From Ficedula albicollis (Eukaryota > Chordata > Aves > Passeriformes > Muscicapidae): a DNA stretch of 64,000 nt. Under the pieces are notes generated by a model. That model made no database searches and had not been told where the DNA came from. It saw nothing but the letters and a program-made list of their open reading frames with translations. This document shows, piece by piece, positions 57,490-64,000 of the stretch (position 1 is its first letter; every line of letters begins with the position of its first letter). The stretch is taken from the NCBI RefSeq assembly GCF_000247815.1, contig NC_021677.1, positions 1 to 64,000 of the forward strand, written 5' to 3'. A program made the translations under genes and the position numbers.

Positions 57490-60400
57490 GTATGGAAGAG
57501 CCCTCACCACATACTTTCCCTGGAGCACTGAATTGCCATTTGAAGTCCTGTCAAAATTCAGTTCACTGTGTGTGGCACTGTTCGATACTTTGTGTTGGCA
57601 GAAATGGTCCGGGCTGCGTCCATGGGGGAACGGAAGGGATTTGGGCAGAAGGGGAGGGAGGGGGTTCTGCCTTTCTGCCCTGCTGTGCTGAAACTCCACC
57701 TGCAGAGCTGCCTCCAGCTCTGGGTCCCAGCACAGCATGGACAGGGAGCTGCTGGAGCCAGTCCAGAGCAGGGACACCAAGGGATCAGAGGGATGGAGCA
57801 GCTCTGCTGGGAGGAAAGGTTGGGAGAACTGGGACTGGAGAGGAGAGGGCTCAGGGGCGACCTTCTTGTGGCCTTCAAGTACCTGAAGGAGCCACCAAGA
57901 AAGATGGAGAGAGAGTATTGACAAGGGGGAATGGCTTCAAACCGACAGAAGGTGGGTTTAGATTGGATATGGGGAAGAAATCCTTCCCTGTCAGGGTGGG
58001 CAGCCCTGGCACAGGTGCCCAGAGCAGCTGTGGCTGCCCCTGGATCCCTGGAAGTGCCCATGGCCAGGCTGGACAGGGCTCGGAGCAGCCTGGGACAGTG
58101 GAAGGTGTCCCTGCCCATGGCAGGGTGTGGGGCAAGATGATCTTTAAGGTCCCTTCTAACCCAAACCATTCTGAGTGTACGGTTGTGATTCTAAGAACAT
58201 GGAAGTCATGTGCCCAGAAGTTAAGAAATGAGGTAATATTTTACTATTGTACGGTTGTGATTCTAAGGACATGGAAGTCATGTGCTCAGAAGTTAAGAAA
58301 TGAGGTAATATTTTACTAACAATTAATTTAGAGGTGTGCTATAGTCACAGTGGTAGTTGCAGATAGATCTTTTTATTAGTGTTTTTTAGAACAGGAGAGG
58401 TAGTAATATATACCATGGTATAAATACCAGAAATGAACAATATTATGCTGCAAGTGTTTCCTAAGGAAGGAAACAGCTGAACCAATACATATTAGAAATT
58501 CAGAAGGTGCATACCATTAATGCCAACTTTCATTTTCTTTAACGTATCAGACTTTTTGGAGGCCACTCTGGAAAAAAAGCAAAATAAGAAGATTCTCCTC
58601 ACAAAAAATTAGAAAGCAAAAGCATATGGTTTTTGTGCTTCTTGAGTGGGTTGCTCAGGCATCCAGCCATAAGGCAAAAATTGTTACTTTGCAAACTCAA
58701 TTATTTTCTCTCTTCAGATATTTCTTGGAGCTCTAGCTTTTTCCTTTTTTGCCAAAGGATTTTCTGGAAGCTACATGAAGAGCATGTCCAGTCAAATTGA
58801 AAGGAGATTTGAAATCTCATCGTCGATTGTTGGCATTATTGATGGCAGCTTTGAGATAGGTATATGTACTTCCTTTGAAAGTGGATGAGTGCTTCTTAGT
58901 ACGCTTTAACTCTCCCAGAAAATCTGTTTTTTGTGCTAGCTCTCTGTCCTCTTGGTACAGGTAACTTAATGGTGATGGTGCTGGTGAGCTACCTCGGACC
59001 GAGAGTTCACCGGCCAAAAATCATTGCTGTTGGCTGCCTCATCATGTCTGTGGGAGCTTTTTTGTCAGTGATGCCTCAGTTCCTGATGGGACGGTAAATA
59101 TGGAGAGTTTTCGTGTTGTGCACTGATTGAGCTTGATCATATGAAGTGTTTTCTAAAGCGTACATCTGAGTTAAAATCTTGACAGTTGTAGTTACTCCCA
59201 AAAGAAAAATGGGTGGATTGTTAAATATTGACCTCCTGATTTCCTCTCTGAAAGCTTACCTCTTGCTACAGGTAAGGAGAGAAACCTCAGGTTTCTACAG
59301 AACTTATACATAACTAGGGATAAAGTGGGTTGAATTTTTCACCTGGGATGAATACAGATGTGTATATGTGTATATATATATATGTATATATTTAAACTGT
59401 GTTTCCTTTTTTATATCATGTGTATATGTGTATATATATATATATGTATATATTTAAACTGTGTTTCCTTTTTTATAGATGTGTATATGTGTATATATAT
59501 ATATGTATATATTTAAACTGTGTTTCCTTTTTTATATTTAAGACACCTGCACTTAGATGTTGATGGGAAAGGTTTCTTTCTCCATGGTGGCTACTCATGA
59601 TAAGTTCTTTAAAATGCTGAAGATTTTAATGTAAACTTGGGGAGAAGTAAATATCTAAATACCCCATTCACATTTAAGCTACAACACATAATTGTCAGAT
59701 GCAGGTCATAGCTTTCCAATCCTTTGGCATCCTTGCATCTGTCACAAAGGTAAGAAAGAGGTGCTATTATGAAAAACACCAGCCCTGCTGTACGTAGACA
59801 GATGAGGATGAACTCTGCCTCTGTCCTACAGTCTAAAGAATGATCTCTGGAAGCAGATTTGTTGCTCTTTGGGTCAGGGAAATATTGGGGTTAGAATCAT
59901 CAGAGCACTTGAAAATGGCACGAAGATGGCTATTTTTCTTAAGCAAAGCACTGGAAATGGGCCTCCCCCCACTCAGTGTGTGTGAGGCAGGAGTGGACAT
60001 ACATGAGAGGCTCAGACACGCTTCCTGCAGAGCCAGGTCCTTCATGTGTCAGTTGTGTTTCACAGAGTTGTTTTCCAGTTACAATTATGAAAGGATAACT
60101 GTCAGTGTGGACAACTCCTCCACGAGTGTGTCAGCCTGCTCCCCAGCGTGGTCTGAGGGCCCTGCAGCCACAGATGCTACAGAAACCCTCAGCACAGTGA
60201 TAAATGCTGGTAAGAGATGCTGGATTCCCTTCTGCTGCTTGTCCCTGCTGTACACCCTTTTTTGCTGGAGTAAGCCTCTGCTAGAAACCATGACATACAT
60301 AAACCCAGCCTATAATGATCATTAAACCCCATATCTTGTTATCTTACTGTTGCTGCAAAGCATTGTCAGAATTATGTTCACAGAAATATAAATGTTCATG

Positions 60401-63400
60401 GCCTGCAGGGTGTGAGAAAACAACAAATTCCTATCTGTGGCTCTTTGTGTTGGTGGGGAACCTTCTGCGTGGAATTGGGGAGGCACCAATTATGCCACTG
60501 GGAGTTTCATATATTGATGATTTTTCTAAAGAAGAAAACTCAGCATTTTACATAGGTAATGTACAAATGGGCAATTTTTATGCTAGACATTGTGTTCTTT
60601 AACATTGCTATAGTCAAGCAAATACTCAACAAAAAAAATTTATCTGGATAATTTTGAGCTGTACAGAGACAAAACAAACCACAAACAGTGCAAAAGAGGT
60701 ATCCTATTTATTTTCTAGGGATAAGTCCAGGATGGTCTTTTTGCTTTCCCCGAGGAGCTTCTCTGATGATAAAATACTTGTTTCCCCACAGTGCAAAGTC
60801 ATATCTGTCTTATCTGGCACATCTTCAGAGATTTTTCAAATTCCTCCTAATCACTATTTCACAGATGATTTTTAATGTAAGGATCTGTAATGTAGTCACA
60901 ATTAATTACAGTAATGTGAATGTATTTCAGGAGCTGAAATTTTTGAATTTTACATGCAGCACACTTTCTATTTCAGGAGCTGAAATTTTTGAATTTTACA
61001 TGCAGCACACTTTCACATTTCAGGAGCTCTTACCTGAATTTTTGAATTTTACATGCAGCACACTTTCAGTTGAAAGGTTTTCAAGTCACTGTTTGCTGAA
61101 GGAAAAACAACACCTTGCCAGGGTGTTGTAACAAATCCTTTCTATTGGGGTTTTGATCTTGTTTTGACAGCCCATAACCTATTGCCCAAGACAGAGAGAC
61201 ATACACCCCATCTAATTAATTTGTTGGTGAACTGATTTGATAGCATGGGGTGTTTGTGTGGCTGAGAGAGTTCAAGAGCTGTGGCCTGAAGTCAAATTGG
61301 TGAAATTCAGCTGGTCAGAAAGATAGTGAGGCATCACTATCAGGAAGAGCTCAGTGTGTAATGCTACAGGGTAAGGCCATAGCCAATGTCTTCATTTAGG
61401 AATGAGGAAGCCTGTAGGTTGAAGAAAATGGAAGTATTGTGGAGTTGGCTGTCTAAAACAAGTATTGCACTCAGCAGTTATCCAAAATATTTGTAATCGC
61501 CTCTGAGCTTCTGATTAAAGTTATTTTTAAAAGTTTAGCTGAGTTTTTTCTTGTCAGAATCTAATCTGGGAGATATTGAGGCAGGCTGGGGACTAGTGGG
61601 CAAGTGAGATGAAAAACATAAACTAAACATGGAGAATAGCATAGATTCAGCTTGGTTTATTGGTTTATGCAAGAGAAATAAAGTATTTAGTTTACATTTT
61701 ATTCAAGTATTTCATTTTTGCATTCAGAATTGCAGTTTTCAGTTACTTATTCTATTTTGGTGGACTGAACCACTTTGCAAAAAAGTGAAAGTTGAAACAG
61801 TCTTTTCCATAGCGTAGAAATGTCTTGTCTTGGCTAATTTTAATTCTTTTCTATATCTTATTTTTAATCATTTGGCTGAATCAATTTGAAATCAGTGTTT
61901 CTGTAAAATACAAACATTTAAAAAAATATCCTATAATAAAAAAGTCAGTCTAGCCTTGCTGATGAATTTTGAGCATTAATCTTGCTATTTGACCCTGAAC
62001 AAGAAGTCTCAGCTTTGTCTCTCCTTTTTCCTTTATCATTTGATGTTTTGTTGAGTAAGAACATAAGTTATTTTGAGGCAGAGACTGCATTTTCTTAATA
62101 GATTGAACTAAAATCATTGTGGTAGAGTCGTGGTGACAGTAATAATACCAGAGTTGCCATGGGAAGGAACAGAAAATTTAGCATATTTCTTAAGATGTAA
62201 CAATTTATTGCAGAAGTTTGGGGTGATAAGCTGAGCAATCACTATATTCAGAAGAGACTTTTCCAAACCAACTCTCTCTCAGGAGGAAAGTCTCTGCAGT
62301 AGAACAGAATAGGATTTACAGAGCACAGTGCTGGATGTGGCAAGAACTTACAGGCATTTGGTAAAGAATTCCTTCTCTTCCAATGCAATGAAGCCTTCTG
62401 CAACTTCAAGGTGTCAGTTCTGCTCTAGATTTCAGGAATCCAAATTACTGAGCTGCAGTTTGATCCTGTTACCTCCTCACAAATGAACTTCAGCAGAGCA
62501 ACACAAGTGGCAAGGGACTGTGAGAACCTACGCTTGAATTTTTTTTGTTTTGTTTTGTTTTGTTTTGTTTTGTTTTGTTTTGTTTTGTTTTGTTGTTTGC
62601 CAGTTGTGGTCACCAAAATCAAACTGTGCTGTATTTGCACATCCAGTCAGCAAAATGCAGTGCAGCTCCCTGGGTTTCTGTCAGCCTTCTCAGCTTATTC
62701 ATTTGCTCCTAGGGGCATCCCACCCTCTGACCTGCACCCCAGCTATGGTGAGGGCAGCTTGCACCTTATGTTCTTGCTGCTCAGGAGATTCCATGACGGC
62801 CTGAGCCCCTCTCCTGCCCGCTCCTTCTCAGGGAGGAAGGCTTGCCTTGTCCATGCAGCGTTTCTCCCTGTTTCCCTCCTCTTCCAGGCCTGGTGAGATC
62901 CTCGGGCATGTTTGGGCCCACGCTGGGCTTCCTGCTGGGCTCGTTCTGCGCCAGCCTCTGGGTGGACGTGGGCGCCGTGGACGTGGGTACGGGGCCCCTG
63001 CGGCTCGTGTGGGGTGCTGTGGGGTGGCACAGGGGCCAGGAGGGCTCTGGCTGCAGCAGCCTCCCTGCCAAGAGGCGCCTCACCAGTCACTGCCCCAAAA
63101 ACGAGCTCTCCGGAGGGCTTTTCCTGCTCCAAACCTGCTCAGGTGTCGGCGTTTCAAAATCAGGTGTTGCGGCGCGGTTGGGACAGCCCTTGAAATAGAT
63201 TCCTATTTCCCCCACTGCACCGTTTTTATGCTTGCTCACACACTTGCTGTGCAGCTGAGATGAATAAAACCAACGATTGATTGGATAAAATGAATGAGTG
63301 AATGAATAAAAGGCCATCCCCATGTTGAGGGAATAGTGGAAGGATCATGGACACCTTCAACACTTAGCAAAAAGTATGTTCTCTTAAAAAGCATGCTGCA

Positions 63401-64000
63401 AAGATTGATCTCAAAACTCATTTTGTTGTTCAAATCACTAAAAAGTCTCTAATCCCAGGGAAAGTTTGAGGAAATTTGGGGGAAAACTGTAGAGTTTGGG
63501 GATGGAGAAGGAGGGGACTCCGGGAGATTGGGAAAGGGAAAGGTTATTTTTGTGGTAAAGGATCCCTTTGCTCACTTCCCCAGACAGTACTGGGGGATTG
63601 TGGCAAGGAAATGCCACCATGGGCCTAAATGGACGCATCTATTTTTGGCTGTGTGGGACTGATTCTCTTCCAGGGATGGGTCATTCACAGCTCACCCAGA
63701 GCAGCTGTAGCTGCCTGTTCAAGGCCAGGCTGGATGGGGCTCTGAGCAGCCTGGTCCAGTGGAAGGTGTCCCTGCCCATGGCAGGCGGGTGGAGTGAGAT
63801 GATCTAAAAGGTCCCCTCCAACATAAACTATTCTATGATTCTGTGACTTGAAGCAAGCTGCATTTCAGTTCTGCGTATGGGACTGCATTCACCTCTCTTC
63901 TGCTTTTTAAATGATACATATGAGGATATATACAGTAATATATAGTAATCTGTAATAATTGCTCACCATAATATTTTCCTGTCTTTCTGTATTTCACAGA
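57366..64000 (+). CDS. SLCO1B-like: Second SLCO1-family organic anion transporter, 5' part (SLCO1B-like)
   Basis: Six coding exons give 254 residues in one frame; the gene continues past the window end. The segment [10 protein letters not shown] followed by [12 protein letters not shown] matches SLCO1B proteins best. [13 protein letters not shown] and NLLRGIGE also resemble SLCO1C1, so 1C1 cannot be excluded. Exon lengths 142, 133, 147 and 99 equal those of the SLCO1A2 gene upstream, showing tandem duplicate origin. Loop 2 has a DNSS sequon. TM1-TM5 are covered. The first exon encodes a 37-residue cytosolic N-terminus that is longer than the 20 residues of the SLCO1A2 copy. Direction and position (downstream of SLCO1A2) support the cluster interpretation. 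SLCO1B proteins are hepatic uptake carriers in mammals; tissue in this species is unknown. Confidence 0.85.
57690..58176 (+). mobile_element. CR1 LINE, 5'-truncated, sense
   Basis: It contains the CR1 reverse-transcriptase C-terminal remnant (gatggagcagctctgctggg, cttcaagtacctgaaggagc) and the 3' UTR (ggaaggtgtccctgcccatg, gatctttaaggtcccttcta). It ends near aaaccattctgag. The ORF is broken. It sits in intron 1 of the second SLCO1 gene. Confidence 0.9.
58177..58316. repeat. 72-bp two-copy tandem duplication abutting CR1
   Basis: The unit gtacggttgtgattctaaga is repeated with a 72-bp offset, directly at the 3' end of the CR1 copy. Its start may include the decayed CR1 terminal repeat. Confidence 0.9.
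58718..58859 (+). CDS. SLCO1B-like: Second SLCO1 gene, coding exon 2
   Basis: 142 nt, acceptor tcttcag, donor gtatat. It encodes TM1 ([15 protein letters not shown]) and [18 protein letters not shown] plus SFEIG. Confidence 0.93.
58961..59093 (+). CDS. SLCO1B-like: Second SLCO1 gene, coding exon 3
   Basis: 133 nt, acceptor ggtacag, donor gtaaat. It encodes TM2-TM3 ([19 protein letters not shown]) ending MPQFLMG. Intron 2 is only 101 nt. Confidence 0.93.
59352..59538. repeat. Three-copy 62-bp tandem repeat with (TA)n
   Basis: A segment of gtgtatatgtgtatatatat followed by tttaaactgtgtttcctttt is present three times in intron 3, with small differences in (TA)n length. Confidence 0.9.
60079..60209 (+). 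CDS. SLCO1B-like: Second SLCO1 gene, coding exon 4
   Basis: 131 nt, acceptor ttttccag, donor gtaaga. It encodes the variable loop 2: [20 protein letters not shown] and onward. The phase joins both neighbours in frame. Confidence 0.88.
60409..60555 (+). CDS. SLCO1B-like: Second SLCO1 gene, coding exon 5
   Basis: 147 nt, acceptor cctgcag, donor gtaatg. It encodes [38 protein letters not shown] and SAFYIG. Confidence 0.93.
   Translation, partial: GVRKQQIPICGSLCWWGTFCVELGRHQLCHWEFHILMIFLKKKTQHFT
60927..61068. repeat. Three-copy tandem repeat of about 46 bp
   Basis: The block tttcaggagctgaaattttt with gaattttacatgcagcacac is repeated three times; the third carries a short insertion (cttacctg). 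It lies in intron 5. Confidence 0.9.
62548..62595. repeat. (TTTTG)n microsatellite
   Basis: About nine TTTTG units in intron 5 of the second SLCO1 gene, upstream of exon 6. Confidence 0.9.
62888..62986 (+). CDS. SLCO1B-like: Second SLCO1 gene, coding exon 6
   Basis: 99 nt, acceptor cttccag, donor gtacgg. It encodes TM5: [20 protein letters not shown] then [13 protein letters not shown]. Composition is markedly GC-richer than the other exons, as is the flanking DNA (62740-63180). Confidence 0.9.
63670..63848 (+). mobile_element. CR1 LINE 3' end, sense
   Basis: It contains ggatggggctctgagcagcc, tggaaggtgtccctgcccat and the terminal attctatgattctgtga repeat. Short 5'-truncated copy in intron 6. 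Confidence 0.88.
63990..64000 (+). other. Acceptor of next SLCO1 exon at window edge
   Basis: The window ends tatttcacag|a, a T-rich tract and AG where coding exon 7 (the OATP-signature exon) is expected to start. Confidence 0.65.

Noticed and set aside
57474..58319. 281-codon ORF upstream of the second SLCO1 exon 2
   Set aside because: It runs across a sense CR1 copy and the following 72-bp duplication; no independent coding evidence.
57366..64000. Assignment of the second transporter to SLCO1C1
   Set aside because: Some segments resemble 1C1, but [10 protein letters not shown] and the position next to SLCO1A2 favour an SLCO1B type; without the 3' half this stays a preference and not a proof.

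Overview
The window reads as vertebrate nuclear DNA, most likely from a bird and probably a songbird. The evidence is split genes with GT-AG introns, several CR1-type LINE 3' ends in both orientations, and a solo LTR that resembles the passerine TguLTR5 group from memory. Unique DNA is AT-rich, and it is interrupted by extremely GC-rich minisatellites and two homopolymeric G runs (218 and 871 nt) that look like assembly artefacts.

Layout. 1-2.7 kb: a diverged 160-bp duplication and a 1.77-kb array of a 51-bp unit. 2.7-10.8 kb: no recognised gene, with small duplications and a poly-G run at 7657-7874. 10.8-16.6 kb, minus strand: the amylin gene IAPP. It has a TATA box, a noncoding exon 1, exon 2 (signal peptide) and the 3' half of exon 3. 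The part of exon 3 coding for amylin residues 1-19 is not visible; it should lie where the assembly has 871 G and a 23-bp minisatellite. 16.7-30.5 kb: gene-poor DNA with a CR1 and a 691-bp tandem duplication. 30.5-45.3 kb, plus strand: a complete 14-coding-exon SLCO1A2-type organic anion transporter (658 aa). 45.3-57.4 kb: intergenic, with a perfect 400-bp (AAGAG)n tract and a 752-bp tandem duplication. 57.4-64 kb, plus strand: the first six coding exons of a second SLCO1 gene, closest to the SLCO1B type, running off the window one base into its seventh coding exon.

The layout matches the conserved vertebrate SLCO1-IAPP neighbourhood. IAPP and SLCO1A2 are divergent, while the two transporters are head-to-tail. 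The transporters are predicted 12-TM carriers of bile salts, steroid conjugates and thyroid hormones. IAPP encodes a beta-cell peptide hormone.

The most unusual object is the IAPP 3' exon. The C-terminal part of amylin is recognisable (residues 20-37 with the Gly-Lys-Arg amidation and cleavage site), but it has been remodelled by GC-rich codons: asparagines became Gly or Asp, and prolines occupy positions 28 and 29. A 60-bp in-frame tandem repeat then reiterates the amylin C-terminus plus C-flanking peptide four times, giving a predicted precursor with serial amylin-tail modules.
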